Positions 30,987 through 44,932 are shown, counted from the first letter of the stretch. The stretch is 64,000 nucleotides of DNA from Anaeromyces robustus (GCA_002104895.1 MCFG01000089.1:97001-161000); one strand, 5' to 3'. Notes: generated from the letters alone by a model not told the origin. Translations and numbers: made by a program.

Positions 30987-32494
30987 ATGAGTAATAATAT
31001 TAATAATAAATTTTCTAAACATTATCATCATTCAAATATTACCAATTCAATATTTACAAATGTTTTTAGTCAACAATTTCCTGGTTTATTTTCAAATGAT
31101 ATATTAGATAAAAAAAATGAAAATATTATAAATATTTTATCAGAGAATCATCACCATCATCATCATCATCATTATCATCATCATCTTTCTACAAAAAATA
31201 TTAATCATGTAACCACTAATAAATTGCGAAATGAACCATCCTATGGCATATATGATTTATTCGACTTATATGATGATATTAAAATACAAAAATTAAAAAA
31301 TATATTAAATAGTTTTAAAAAAGATAAATATTATACCTTAACAAAAAAAAATAATAATAATAAGAATACTACTTCTAATAATAATAATATTACTACTCAT
31401 CATATTAATAATAATAATACACAAAATAAAAATATTAAAGCAACTGAAGATAAAAATTTTATTAATAAATTAATACAGAATATAAATATTAATGATAGTG
31501 AAGATATTAATTTAAATGATAAAGAAAAAGAGTCTTGTAATTTATCTGAACCATGGGTCAATGTTGAAAATGATAATAATAAGAAATATGATATAGTTTA
31601 TAATGAGAATAAATCTATAAATCAACTAATAAATAATGATAATTTGTTAAATCATAATGATAATAATCATACTACCATTAAAAATGAATTACATAAAGAT
31701 ATAGATGATAAGAATTTTGATGAATATAAAACAATTGATAATAATAACAATAATAATAATAATAGATGTAACAACAATAATAATTACAATAATAATAATA
31801 CTAGTGATAATTTTAATTATTCTAATACTAAAAACAGTATTAGTTTTAATTATAATGATTGTTTCAGCAATCCATTTTTTTATTATTTAACAAAATTTAA
31901 TTATTTATTAAATCAATGGAAAACTAATGGAAAGGTGGACATAAGATATGAAATTTTACTTGATGATATCATTAATAATATAAGAAATCATAAATATAAA
32001 ATTTCTACATCAATTACAAAACGTTTTAAACCTGATTTTTCCAAAATTATAGGTAGTGGAAGTAATGGTAGAATTTTTAATGCAATAGATACTTTAACAT
32101 CAAAAAAAGTAATTCAATAATAAATTTATTTTTTATATAATATATATATATATATATATTTTTTTTTTAAAATTTATTATTAATTCATTATATTATTAAT
32201 GAAAATAATAATAATGAAGATAAATATAATTAGTAAATTAACAAATTAAAAATGATAATAATAAAAAATTATTAAATAATAATGAGATAGTAACACAAAT
32301 TTTTATTTTATTTATTATTTTTAAATAATTAAGGTTGCATTAAAAATTACATTATCAGTATATGGCTCAAGTTACGAGGAACAAATGCTAAAATATTGTA
32401 AAAGTGATTATACAGTTAATTTAATTGATAGTTATAATGATCAAATCATTACAGTGATTGTTATTGATTTATTTGGAATTATATGGTAAAAAAA

Positions 32495-32575
<81 letters not shown>

Positions 32576-32958
32576 TTTCAAACTTTTCCTTTTGTTTATA
32601 ATATATAAATATTATATAACAAATAATTTCTTCAATTTAATTTAATTTAATTTATTTATTTTTATTTATTTATTTATTTATATTGTTTTTTTGCTTGTTA
32701 AAATAATAAAGGTCTCCTGAAAATTCATTAATTAATCCAACAAGTCATGAAGGTTTAGATTATGAATATTATAATTTCAATAATAATAATAATAAAGAAA
32801 AAAGAATAAATTATAGAGATTTATATGCTTGTGCCAAAATACATAAATATTTTCCAAATACTATTATAAAATCAATAATAAAACAATTAATATTGACAAT
32901 AAATTATTTCCATACTCAATTAGGTGTAACCCATGGAGATATTAAAGTATTATTTAAT

Positions 32959-33007
<49 letters not shown>

Positions 33008-33732
33008 TTTAATATTATTATTAAACTAATAGTAAATAATAAATATTGTAATATAATTAATAATAATATTGTTATTAATTATCTTATTCTTCTTTTTATA
33101 TATATATATATTTAAATAGTTACAAAATATTTTAATAAATGAAGAATATCAAATTAAAATTATTGATTTTAGTGCTATGAGATTTATAAAAGATGGAAAA
33201 GTAAAGACATTTTCAGGTGCACGACTATTTGCTGCACCTGAAGCACTAAATGGTGATTTTGATGGAAGATTGAATGATATATGGTATATTAATAAATTTA
33301 ATCTTTAACTAATTAATCAAATTATAATATATTTAAGATAATTAATAAAGAAATATTTTATATATATATTTAATATTCAATATTTAATTTAGGGCTACTG
33401 GTGTTATTTTTTACTTTTTATTATTTGGAATAAATAAAAGAATTGAATTTATAAAGAATGAATTCCAATCAACATTAGTAATACCGAATTCTGAAAACAT
33501 TCAAGAAGGTATAATATTTTAATAATAATAATAATAATAATTAATATTTTTATATATATATAATAGAAATGAAATTCTAAAATTATAATTATGCTTTTTT
33601 TTTTTCTTTTTTACTTTTATAATTTTTTTTCTTAATTTAGATGCTATAGATTTATTAAAACAATTATTAATTTATGATTATACCAAAAGACCATTTATTG
33701 AACAAATTATTAATCATCCATATCTTCTTTAA
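30987..33732 (+). CDS. Divergent Asn-rich protein kinase
   Basis: Predicted 626 residues from six exons: 30987-32108, 32334-32485, 32712-32946, 33120-33283, 33393-33508 and 33641-33732. The N-terminal ~340 residues are Asn/Asp/His-rich, including a run of His (about residues 56-67). A small kinase domain follows: glycine loop IIGSGSNGRIF (354-364), VALK Lys378, catalytic loop HGDIKLQN (Asp501, Asn506) where most kinases have HRD, metal-binding IIDFSAM (Asp519) with Ser replacing the Gly of DFG, AAPEAL, and a short C-lobe ending IEQIINHPYLL. The Lys and both Asp residues remain, so activity is possible, but the HGD and DFS changes and the short region between Lys378 and the catalytic loop (about 120 residues, part of it Asn-rich) suggest a specialised or weakly active kinase. 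Family and substrate are unknown. Five introns in 1.6 kb make this the most finely split kinase in the window. Confidence 0.82.
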
Positions 33733-34394
33733 TAACAAATTTTCAACAATTAATAACAATACTATTTTATTTTATTTATAAAAAAAACAAATGTTTTAAA
33801 TTATTTAAAGTAATTAATCTAAAGAATCTATTAAATTAAATATATATAAAAAAAATTTTTTTCCTTATCTTTTCAAATGATATATTACTATAGAATTTTT
33901 TATTAATAAGTAACAAATCTATTGTCTATTGTTCTTTTTTTTTTTTATAATAATAAAAATTTATTGATAAATTTAAATTTAAGGACTGATATTCTCTAAT
34001 AATATAATTTAAAATTTTTAATTTTTGTTTTTATAATTTATTTTCATTTTTTTTCTTTTTTTTTCACTTTTTCATATATTTTTATTTTTTCATATACTTT
34101 TTTTTCTCTGGAAAAATTATAAATGATATTTACTTTTTTATCATTTATTATTATTTTTAATATTAAATATATTATAAAGGTGAATTTATACAGATAGTAC
34201 ACCTATAATATTTTGATATTATTATAGTATTATAATACTATTATAATATTATAATAATATCAAAATATTAATATCTTTTAATAATAATATTAGCATTATT
34301 ATTATTATTATTATTATTATAGATATTTGTTATTTTGTTTATCTTTTTTTTTTATAGTTTACAACAAAATAAAACAGTAATAGTAATTATTATT
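33733..34394. other. Convergent intergenic stretch with hairpin
   Basis: Spacer between the 3' ends of the divergent kinase (+) and the Asn-rich gene (-). It is AT-only apart from a 20-bp inverted repeat at 34207-34269; no coding sequence is seen. Confidence 0.7.
34207..34269. repeat. 20-bp inverted repeat between convergent genes
   Basis: Arms 34207-34226 and 34250-34269 are exact reverse complements (AATATTTTGATATTATTATA type). The 23-nt loop itself contains the palindrome GTATTATAATAC. It could form a long cruciform or an RNA hairpin in either convergent transcript's 3' region. Confidence 0.8.
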
Positions 34395-34744
34395 TTATAT
34401 ATATGGATACTTTGTACTTGTATTGGAAAGTGATGAAAGTGATTGATTATTGATGGAATAATTGTTGAAAATATTTAAAAAGGAATTTTTTTTATAATTT
34501 GGGTATATAATTTTATTATTTTGTTTTGTTATTATTTTATTCGTTGGTTTACTGTTATGTATTATTTTATCCTTTGTCATATATGTATTATTTATTATTA
34601 ACATATTAGATGTTATATAATTTTTATCCTTATATTCATTACTATCTAAATAAAGACTTACGGTTGGTTGAACATATTTTTTTCTATTTGTTAGTTTTGG
34701 AAATGAGTTACCTTTTTTTTTTTTTATAATACCAATTATAATAA

Positions 34745-34791
<47 letters not shown>

Positions 34792-35040
34792 ATATAATAA
34801 TTTTTTTTGTGAATAATGTAAATATTATAAATATGAATTATTATTATTATAAATATATATAAATATATAAATATATATATTCAAAGAAAAAAAAATTAAT
34901 AATGATTAATTAAATATAAAAAAAAAAAAAATAGAATAATTAATTTGAATATTTACTTTTTGTTTGATTTTTTTTCTCTGGGAGTTTATTATTTGAAATA
35001 GAAGAAAGTTTCTCTATGCATTTTTTATCTTCGGTTTTTA

Positions 35041-35089
<49 letters not shown>

Positions 35090-36651
35090 GATATTAGATT
35101 TTATATCGAAAATTCCTTCCTTTTTTTTATGTAGACTTTTTATTTCTAATATTTTTTTTATAGCATTTTCAATTTTAATATTATATAATTTTTCTTTTTC
35201 CATTGAAAAATTTGTTTTTTTTATCTTTTCTTCATTTTCATCTTCATCTTCATTTTCATCTTCATCTTTATCTTTATCTTTATTTTCATCTTCATCTTTT
35301 TCTTTCTTTATTTCTTTATCTTTATCTATATCTTTTTCTTTTTCTTTATCATTTTCTTTTATTTCATATAATTTTTTATTTTCTCTATGATGATTTTCAC
35401 GATTGATATTATTATTATTATTGTTGTTGTTATTACTATTATTATTATTATTATTATTGTTGTTATTACTATTATTATTATTATTATTGTTGTTGTTATT
35501 ACTATTATTATTATTATTATTATTATTGTTGGTGTTGTTATTATTATTTTTATTTTTATTATTATTATTATTATTGCTGATGTTTTTATTATTATTGCTA
35601 TTATTAATGTTGCTGTTATTATTATTATTATTATTGTTGTTGTTATTATTTGTTTTCATTAAAAAATCTGAATCTTTCATTTTTACTGACGGGTTTATTT
35701 TATTTTTTTCACCATTGTATTTTATTAATTGGATTAAATTATATGCTTTTTTTTTCAATTTTTCTTTAGCATCATTATTGATATTATTGTAACTATTATT
35801 ATTGCTATTGTAATTATTATTATCTTTTAGAGTTTTATTAACAAAACTGAATTCATTGGATGAATAAGTATCATTATAACTATTATTTTTATTTCTGAGT
35901 AAAGATTTAATCATATTAATGTCATATGAATGAAAAAGATTACTTTTACTACCATTATTACTTCTCGATAAAGATTTATTCAAGATATTTTCATTTTCAT
36001 TTGAATGAGAAAAGTTACTTTTACTATTATTATTACTTCTAGTAGGTAGAGATTTACTATTAATATTATATATTTTATTTCTTAAATTACAATTTTGATT
36101 GATTAATTGACTTTGAGTTAATCCAGGTCTTTTAATACTTCTTTTCGTAGTTGTTTTTTCCCATTGAATTGTTAAATTTTGAGATTGTCTTAATCTATCG
36201 ACTTTACTCATATAGTCATTAATATCATACAAACCCATTTTTTCATCATTTACTGTATTTTTAATTGTATTGTTATTTGATATACTATAATATTCAAATG
36301 AAAAATTATATAAGTAAATAATTCATATAATAAATATAATAAAAACAAGCAAATATGTAAAACAATAAAAAATAAATACATTAATAAATAAATAAATAAA
36401 TAAATAAATAAATTGATATATAATATTTTTTAGTAAATATTATTCAAGGTAATATTATAATTTGGAACACAACATATATATTTTAATTTTACTATTAATC
36501 AAAATGTTTCATACTTAGGATTTGGAGACTCTTTACTTAATTTATTATCATTTTTATTATTATCTTTAGTTGTTTTTCTTTGATTTATATATTTATTTTT
36601 ATAAAATATTGGAATGTTACCACTACCTACATAATAATTTGAATTTAACAT
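34395..36651 (-). CDS. Unrecognised Asn/Lys-rich low-complexity protein
   Basis: Predicted 593 residues from three exons: 36515-36651, 34957-36284 and 34395-34711 (donors GTATGA and GTAAAT; frames join as 2 then 1). I do not recognise a family. Most of the protein is disordered: related Ser-rich segments (SKSNFSHSNENEN and SKSNLFHSYDINM), a poly-Asn block near residues 265-345, then a charged (D/E/K)n block with KDKDEDENEDEDEN. Segments with more normal composition are MGLYDINDYMSKVDRLRQSQ near residue 61, TTTKRSIKRPGLTQSQL soon after, and IENAIKKILEIKSLHKKKE near 426, the last likely helical. The start at 36651 follows an AG that could be an intron end, so an upstream exon or 5' UTR intron is possible. 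A CACGTG box sits about 300 bp upstream. Confidence 0.65.
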
Positions 36652-37431
36652 TTCATCTATAATAATTAATAGTAATTACATATATATATATAGTTGTTTT
36701 TAATTATTTATCGAAGATTGATAATAGATATTTATTAAAAATTTGTTTTTTTTCCTAGTTTATTATATAATTGAAAAGAAAAAGTAATGAAAAAGAAGAA
36801 AAAATATATTATAACTTTCTTTTTATATATATATATTCCATGAAAGTTTATAGTAGGAAAATTTTTTTTTTTGCTTAGATTTTAATTTTCTATTTTTTTT
36901 TTTTAACTTTGGTTTCTAAATCAAAGTTTAAAAAAAACGTCTTTATCCACGTGATTTAACTGTATTGTTTTATAAAAAAAAAATAAATAAAAGGTTTGGA
37001 TTTATATATATATAAAATATTTTTAATTATATAATTAACTTTTTTTTTTAAAAAAGAAACTTTAAATAATAACCATTAAAAAAAAAAAAATTTTTTTTTT
37101 TAAAAAAATTAAAAATTCAATAATATAAATTATTGATAGTAAATTAAAATTAAAAAGTTTCAAAACTGAAAGGAAAAATAAAAGTCAAATTACATTCCAT
37201 ATTTTTTTATGGTTAATTAATAATTAAGTATATTATATAAATTATTTATATAAATTATAACTATAATAGTGATGAGAAGAGGTATATTATAAGTAAATAT
37301 AATTTTTTTTTATTTAAAAAAATAATAAAAAAGATTAAATTAAAATTATTATTTATTCATTTATTTATTCATTTATTTATTCATTTATTTATTTATTTAT
37401 TTATTTATATATTTATTTATTTATTTTTTTT

Positions 37432-37480
<49 letters not shown>

Positions 37481-38108
37481 TTATTTATATGTCAATTAAT
37501 GAATTATAAAAAAAAAACTTTTATATAAAATAAAGTTTAAAATTTAATTAAAAACAAAACAAAAAAATTAATTAAAAATTTCAGTCATTTTTTGTATAAT
37601 AAAAAAAAAAAAAATTATAAAAAATTTTCACTATATAAATATTTTTATTCGAAGAAAAAAATAAATTTTTTCTTAATGTTAAAAAAAAAAAAAATAAAAA
37701 AGAAAATTAAAACAATTAAAATTTTAAGAAACAAAACAAAATAAATATAAAAAAAAAAAATATAAATGTAAAATACATTTAAAATATTAATAATAATTTT
37801 ATTTATTACTTTTAATTCAGAAATTCAAAATTTTTAATTAAAATATAAATAATAATTATTATAAATACAATTAAAATTATTAAATATAAATGATGGAGTA
37901 AACATTTATATTAATAAGAAATAAAATAAAATAAAATTAAATAAATAAAATAAAATAAAATAAAGTATAAATTATTTATATATTAAATTATTATTTCTAT
38001 CAAAAAAAAAAAAAACATATATTTTTTTCTTTTTCTTTTTGTTTTTCATTTTTTTATTTTTTTTTTCATTTTTTTTTTTTTAAAATTTAAATTTTGGTTT
38101 ATTAAAAA
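36652..38108. other. Divergent promoter region
   Basis: Shared upstream DNA of the Asn-rich gene (-) and the NTE1-like gene (+). It contains CACGTG at 36948-36953 and a TTTA microsatellite at about 37346-37487; I see no gene. Confidence 0.7.
37346..37487. repeat. (ATTT)n microsatellite
   Basis: About 140 bp of TTTA/ATTC units upstream of the NTE1-like gene. Confidence 0.85.
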
Positions 38109-41100
38109 ATGGATGTTTTACCAAATCAGTTAAAAAATGACGCATTAATTTCAGAAACCTCAAATCTTTTTCAAAGATTTTTATTTAATTTCATTCCAAA
38201 TTTGATAAGTGGAACCTTTACCTTAATATTTCATCATATTCCTACATCTATTTTTTACTTTTTATCAAGAACATTTACATTCACATTTCAAAGTTACACT
38301 TTAATTTTAATATTTATTACTTTAATTATTTTTTTATATATAATATATAGATATCGAAATAAATATACTAAAACAAAATCTAAAATAGACGAAGATAATA
38401 TCCTTTTTGAATATAATACAGATCAAACTTATGAAATTTACGATGAGAAACCTATTCAAACAAATTATCCAAATGAATTTATGAATGCATTTTTAGCATC
38501 TATTAAAGTTTTTGGTTATTTGGATAAACCTGTTTTTCATGAATTAGCTAACCAATTACAAACAAGAATGCTTTCAAGAGATGAAGTTTTATGTAGAGAC
38601 GGAAAAAATTATAGTAATGATTTTATAACTGTAGTAGATGGAGAAGTTGAAGTATATATTCCAAAAGATAGTATAGGAAGTGGAAGAAAAATGGTTTATC
38701 GCCAAAATAATAACCTTAGAAGGAATAGTATGTCTTATAGAAATATATCAGTTAAAGTTCAAGAAGATTATAATATAGAATATGAAGAAGATGAAGATTA
38801 TAAAAATGATAAAAGTGAAAATGATGATTTAGCTTATGATGGTATAAATTTAATTATGGATGAAGATGAATTAGAATCCAAATATTATCGTTTAACTAAA
38901 GTAAAAACAGGTGGTACATTAACTAGTTTATTTGTTATTTTATCATTATTAGTTGATAAAAATAAAAAAAATGAAGCAAAATCACCTGTTTCAGTAAATA
39001 ATGATAATTCTAATAATGATAATCATGTTAATGATAATAATATATATGATGATGATGCTGATAATAATAATAATAATGAGAATGAAAATGATAATGATAA
39101 TAATAATGAAAATAATAATGAAAATGGTAATGATAATGATAATGATGAAAATTCTAATATTACTAATAATAATTATAAAAATAATAAAGTTAATGAAGTC
39201 AATGATATTGATGTTGAAAATCATTCACGTGAAATTAATAATGAAGAACGTATCTTTTATGATAATGATGAATATAGTGAAGCTATACTATCTACATTTG
39301 AATACCCAACAATGTATTTTAAAGCAAAAAAACGTACTACACTTGCAGTTATACCAGAAAAAGCATTTATTGATTTAAAAAAAAAGTATCCTTCAGCTGT
39401 TTCTCATATTATTCAAGTTATTTTAACAAGATTTCAACGTGTCACCTTTTTAACTTTATATAAATATTTAGGATTAACAGATGAATTAATTCAAGTAGAA
39501 AAAAAGGTAAATGAATTTTTAAGTGGTGGTCATTTACCAGAAAATTTTTTCCCATCAGGTGGATTAGCTAGTTTAAGAAAAAATGTTAAAGAGTTACATT
39601 ATCAAAAAATTCATAAGAAAAAACAAGAAAAGAGAAATAAAAGTAAATTAAATAATGATATTAATAAAGATAAAGATAAAGATAAAGATAAAAATAAAGA
39701 TAACGATTTGGAAGATCAGAATAAAATTGATAATAATGATGATAATGAAAATATTGATAATATTCCAAAAAATGATCCTATTATGGTAACCTTAAATAAT
39801 GATGATCAAAATCTTTTAGAAATGAGTCATAAAAGTCAAAATGATAAAGATAAAAATAAAGATAAACAATGGATTGATGATGAACGTCATATTAAAAATT
39901 CCATTTATCATGAAATTGCAAAATATATAGGTATAGATGAAGATATTTCAAACATAAATATTAATCATCAAAAATATGAGAATATAAAAAGATTATCAAA
40001 TTTATCAACCATTAGTAAATCTAATAATTCATCAGTTGATTATGACTTTTCAGATAGTGATGTGAGTTTCGAATTATCACCTCCACTAGAAAATAAATAT
40101 TACAAAAATAAAAAAAATAGTTTAAATGATAATGCTTATTTATATTCAAGGTTATACAATAATACATTAGATCCAAATACAGAAGAAATGAAACAAGAAT
40201 ATAGTCAATCTAATAATTATTCTTCCAAAATTGAATTATTATATTATCCAAGAGGTTCCGTTTTATTAAATGAAGGTGAAAAATATAAAGGTTTATTTTT
40301 CGTTATTGATGGTTTAATTGAAGGTGTATCATTAAATAAAGAAGAAGGTTTATTTAAAATGTCTATAAATACTCCTAATAATGAAGAAACTCCAAATAGT
40401 CATATAAATATTAATAATAAAGCAAAAGAAAATATTCATTTAAAAGCACAATCATTATTTAATAAAAAAATGGAATTAAATAATAGAAAACGATTTAATG
40501 AAAGATTTATAAATAAATATAAATCTCGTTTAAATAATTTAGTTATGAAAAAATCAGGTCTTCTTTCTGGATCTCATCCTGATGATAAAAATAATAATAA
40601 TAATAATAATAACAATAATAATAATGATAATAATAATGATAGTAGTAATAATAAGAATAAAAATAATATTAATAATTATGATTTAATAAGTAATGATTCC
40701 AAGACATTTAATTCAAGTAAACATTATTCAAGTAGATTTTCAAGTCAATATGATAAAAGTGATACAGGTACATTAGATGGTACAACAACTGAACTAACAT
40801 TTAGTACTTCTGAACATAAGACATTATTTTATATTAAACCAGGTGGTCTCTCATGTTATTTTTCAATTCTTAATGGTAAATAAAAACATTTTTTTTTTTT
40901 TTTATTTTAATATTTTATATTTATATTTATATTTATATTTATATTTATATTTATATTTATATTTATATTTATATTTATATTTATATTTATATTTATATTT
41001 ATATTTATATTTATATTTATATTTATATTTATATATATATTTATATTTATATTTATATTTATATTTATATTTATATTTATATTTATATTTATATTTATAT

Positions 41101-41208
41101 TTATATTTATATTTATATTTATATTTATATTTATATTTATATTTATATTTATATTTATATTTATATTTATATTTATATTTATATTTATATTTATATTATT
41201 TTAAAAAA

Positions 41209-41282
<74 letters not shown>

Positions 41283-43032
41283 ATGTTATTTTATTTTTAT
41301 TTTTTTTTCTTTTTTCTTTTTTTTTTTTTTTTTTTTCATATTTTTTTTTATTTTAATATTTTTTAATAATATAGGTAATCAATCTTACGTTACACTTAGA
41401 GCTAAAACTGATAGTTATGTTGGATTCCTTCCAAGATCTGTATTAGATCGTCTTTGTGAAAAATACCCAAGTATATTAGAAACATTAGCTAGAAGATTAT
41501 TATCCCAACTTTCATTATTAATATTTCATATTGATTTTTCATTAGAATGGCGTCAATCTAGTGCTGGTCAAATATTATGTCATGAAAATGATAATAGTGA
41601 TGCGATATATATTGTTATGAGTGGTCGTTTAAGAAGCGTAAAGAAAAATAAAAAGAAAGAAGGTTATACTATTCTTAATGAATATAGTCAAGGAGAGATT
41701 GTTGGTGAAACTGAAGTATTAACAAATAGTAAAAGACAATCAACGATACATGCTATTAGAGAATCAGAAATTGTTGTTATGCCAAAATCATTAATTAATT
41801 CATTAGCTATTTCACATCCTGAAATTACTTTAGAATTATCTCACATTATAGCTAAAAGATATATGGAATTACAACCAAATAAAGATTTTCAAGGTCAAGA
41901 TTTTAAAAGAAATAATACAAAATTAAGAACAATTGCTATATTACCTATATCTTCATTGGTACCTATTAATGATTTTTCTAAAAGACTTTATAATGCTATG
42001 ATTAATTTAGGTGCTACTGTTTCTTATTTAAATACAGCTACAGTAATTTCTGTTTTAGGAAAACATGCTTTTAATAAATTAGGAAGTTTAAAATTAAATT
42101 CATGGTTATCAGATCAAGAAGCTTCATCAAGAATTGTTATGTGTATTGCTGATGGTGGTGTTAAATCATCATGGACTAAAAGATGTATTTTACAAGTATG
42201 AAAAAAAAAAAAAAAAAATTAACTTTTTTTTTTTTTAAATTTAATTTTATAATTATATTTTATAATATTTATCTATATATAATTATATTTAATTATATTC
42301 ATATTTTTATTTTAATTTAATATATATATATATATATAATAATAATAATTTAGGCTGATTGTATATTTTTAGTTGGTCTTGGAGATGGTGATCCAGCTAT
42401 TGGTGATATGGAAAGACTTCTTTTAAGAATGAAAGTAACAGCAAAAAGAGAATTAGTTTTACTTCATCCAGATAGATATGTTAAACCAGGAAGTACAATA
42501 GAATGGTTAAAAAGAAGAAGATGGGTTTCAAGTCATTATCATATTCAAATGCCATTAGATACATCACAAATTATTTTGAAAACAAATGAAAAATCCAAAT
42601 TTAATAATATTATGAAATATTTATTAAAATATACTCTTAAAGGAAATAAAAAAGAAGTCTTTAATACCCCAGCTGAAACATATACTGGTAATAGATCTGA
42701 TTTTGCAAGATTAGGTCGTAGAATATTATCAAAATCTATCGGTTTAGTTTTAGGTGGTGGTGGTGCAAGAGGTTTAGCCCAAGCAGGTATGATAAAAGTT
42801 ATGGAAGATAATGGTATACCAATAGATATGGTTGGTGGTGTTAGTATAGGAAGTTTTATTGGTGGATTATATTCACAACAAGGAAATTTAATATCTATAT
42901 TAGGAAAATTAAAACAATTTTCAGAAAAAATGTCAAGTTATTTATATTTCATACTTGATCTTACTTATCCTATAACAGCACCATTAAGTGGTACGTTTTA
43001 TTTTATTTTATTTTATTTTATTTTATTTTATT

Positions 43033-43075
<43 letters not shown>

Positions 43076-43104
43076 TTTTTTATTTATTTATTTATTTATT
43101 TAAT

Positions 43105-43143
<39 letters not shown>

Positions 43144-43915
43144 TTTTATTTATTTTATTTATTTATATATTTATTATTATTTATTATTATTATTATTATT
43201 ATTAAAAATCATGTAAAATAATTATTTTCTTAAAAAATATATTATATTTATAGGTCGTGAATTTAATAGAGGTATAATAAATGCATTTAAAACTGCAAAT
43301 ATAGAAGATTCATGGATTCCATTTTTCTGTGTAACGACAAATATTACATGGTCAAGAAGTGAAATTCATTTATCTGGATTAATGTGGAAATATATTCGTG
43401 CATCGATGTCTTTATCTGGTTTTTTACCGCCAATATGTAGTGAAAAAGGACATTTATTAATGGATGGTGGTTATGTAAATAATTTACCTGCTGATATCAT
43501 GAGAAATTTAGGTGCAAAAACAGTAATAGCTATTGATGTTGGTTCTGAAGATGATACGACCCCAATTTACTATGGTGATTCCTTAAGTGGATGGAGAGTT
43601 TTATTTAGTCGTATGAATCCATTTGGTAAAAAAGTAGGTAAATTACCAACCTTAACAGATATTCAAAGTCGTTTAGCTTATGTTTCATGTGTAAAATCAT
43701 TAGAAGAAGTTAAAGTTATGGATGGTTGTTATTACTTACGTCCACCTGTTACAAGTTATGGAACTTTGGAATTTGGTAAAATGAAAGAAATTTCATCTCG
43801 TGGTACTGAATATATGGAAGAAGTTTTAAAAGATTGGAAAAAAAGAAATATATTAGAAAAGGAATTTGGCATGATTAAGAAAAAACAGAGACATGGAAGA
43901 AGATTCTCTATTTAA
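38109..43915 (+). CDS. NTE1: Patatin-domain lysophospholipase, neuropathy target esterase (NTE1) family
   Basis: Predicted 1628-residue ER-membrane serine esterase that deacylates phosphatidylcholine and lysophosphatidylcholine. Four exons: 38109-40875, 41375-42195, 42354-42990 and 43254-43915. N-terminal membrane segment around 62-83 (ILIFITLIIFLYIIYRYR). Three cyclic-nucleotide-binding-like domains follow: the first about 120-460, interrupted by Asp/Glu/Asn inserts (about 200-395); the second begins near 705 and runs across the first intron; the third about 975-1095. The patatin catalytic domain has oxyanion loop GGGGARG, nucleophile elbow GGVSIGSF (Ser about 1360) and MDGGYVNNLP (Asp about 1479), the complete Ser-Asp dyad. 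Domain order matches yeast Nte1 and animal NTE/PNPLA6. The greater length comes from low-complexity inserts such as KDKDKDKDKNKD and poly-Asn. The acid-rich insert inside the first CNB domain makes cyclic-nucleotide binding there doubtful; fungal and animal NTE CNB domains are not generally shown to bind cAMP. The 3' end converges on the MDC1-like gene, 835 bp away. Confidence 0.95.
40911..41197. repeat. (TTATAT)n hexanucleotide array in NTE1 intron 1
   Basis: About 47 nearly perfect TTATAT units, with one ATATAT interruption near 41030, followed by an ATT run to 41279. It fills most of the 499-bp intron 40876-41374. Confidence 0.92.
42995..43200. repeat. TTTTA/TTTA microsatellite in NTE1 intron 3
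   Basis: The intron 42991-43253 is mostly ATTTT units followed by ATTT units and an ATT tail. Confidence 0.85.
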
Positions 43916-44750
43916 ATTCTTATATATATTTATAAATAAAAGTAAATAAAAATATAAGAAGATAATTCATAAAATATAACAAACTAAAATAAATAAATAA
44001 AAAGAAAAAGAAAAAGAAAAAGAAAAAGAAACAAATAAAATAAAGCTAAATAAAATTAAATAAAAAAATAAAAAAATGATAAAAAGAAAAAAAATAAATA
44101 AAATAAATTAAATTAAAAATAAAAAATAAAATAAAATGAAATAAAAATAAATAAATAAACTAAATATATAAGAAAAAGTAAAAATAAAATAAAACTAAAT
44201 AAAATAATTATATAAGAAAAGATAAAAAAATAAAATAAAATATAATTAAAAAAAAATAGAATTAATATAGAAATAAAATAGAAATAAAAATAAAAAATAA
44301 AAAATAAAAAAAAAAAAAAACAAATAAAAATAAAAAATAAAAATAAAAAAATAAAAATAAAAAAGTAAAAATAAAAAAATAAAAATAAAAAAATAAAAAT
44401 AAAAAATAATTACTACTTTATTTGATTATTAAATTATGCTATAAAAAATTCATTAATTATTTATTATAATAAACACAATAATATCACTATATAAATATTT
44501 TGATTTTTTATTTTTATAATTTTTTTATAATGATTTTAAATATAATGTGATAATAAATTAAAGAATAAAAAAATTAAACAAAAAATAAATAAATTAAATG
44601 GTAATAAATAATTAATGGCTGATAAAATAAATTTTTTCAAAAATTTATATTATTTACAATGGATTATTTTAATATTAAATGATAATAAATGAATAATAAT
44701 TATTAATATTAAAAGAAATAATCATTAAGTGATTATTGTTTCTTTAATAT
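43916..44750. other. Convergent A-rich spacer
   Basis: A spacer between the 3' ends of the NTE1-like (+) and MDC1-like (-) genes. It is made of AAATA, AAAAG and AAAAT units on the + strand; I see no coding sequence. Confidence 0.75.
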
Positions 44751-44861
44751 TTATCTTTTTCTTTTTCTTCCTCCTGTTACAGAATGAGCTTTTGTTTCTT
44801 CTATCTTCATTTTATAACTATTTATATAAGTATAATAGCAATAATAATTAATAATTAGCAT

Positions 44862-44932
<71 letters not shown>

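Noticed and set aside
35016-35792. Plus-strand poly-Leu, poly-Ile and Ser/Phe frames
   Set aside because: These are antisense shadows of poly-Asn and Asp/Glu/Lys codons in the minus-strand Asn-rich gene.
40911-41280. Leu-Tyr repeat frame
   Set aside because: It is the intronic TTATAT array, flanked by a good GT donor and AG acceptor; also considered as telomere-like and rejected because it is interstitial and lacks G-rich units.
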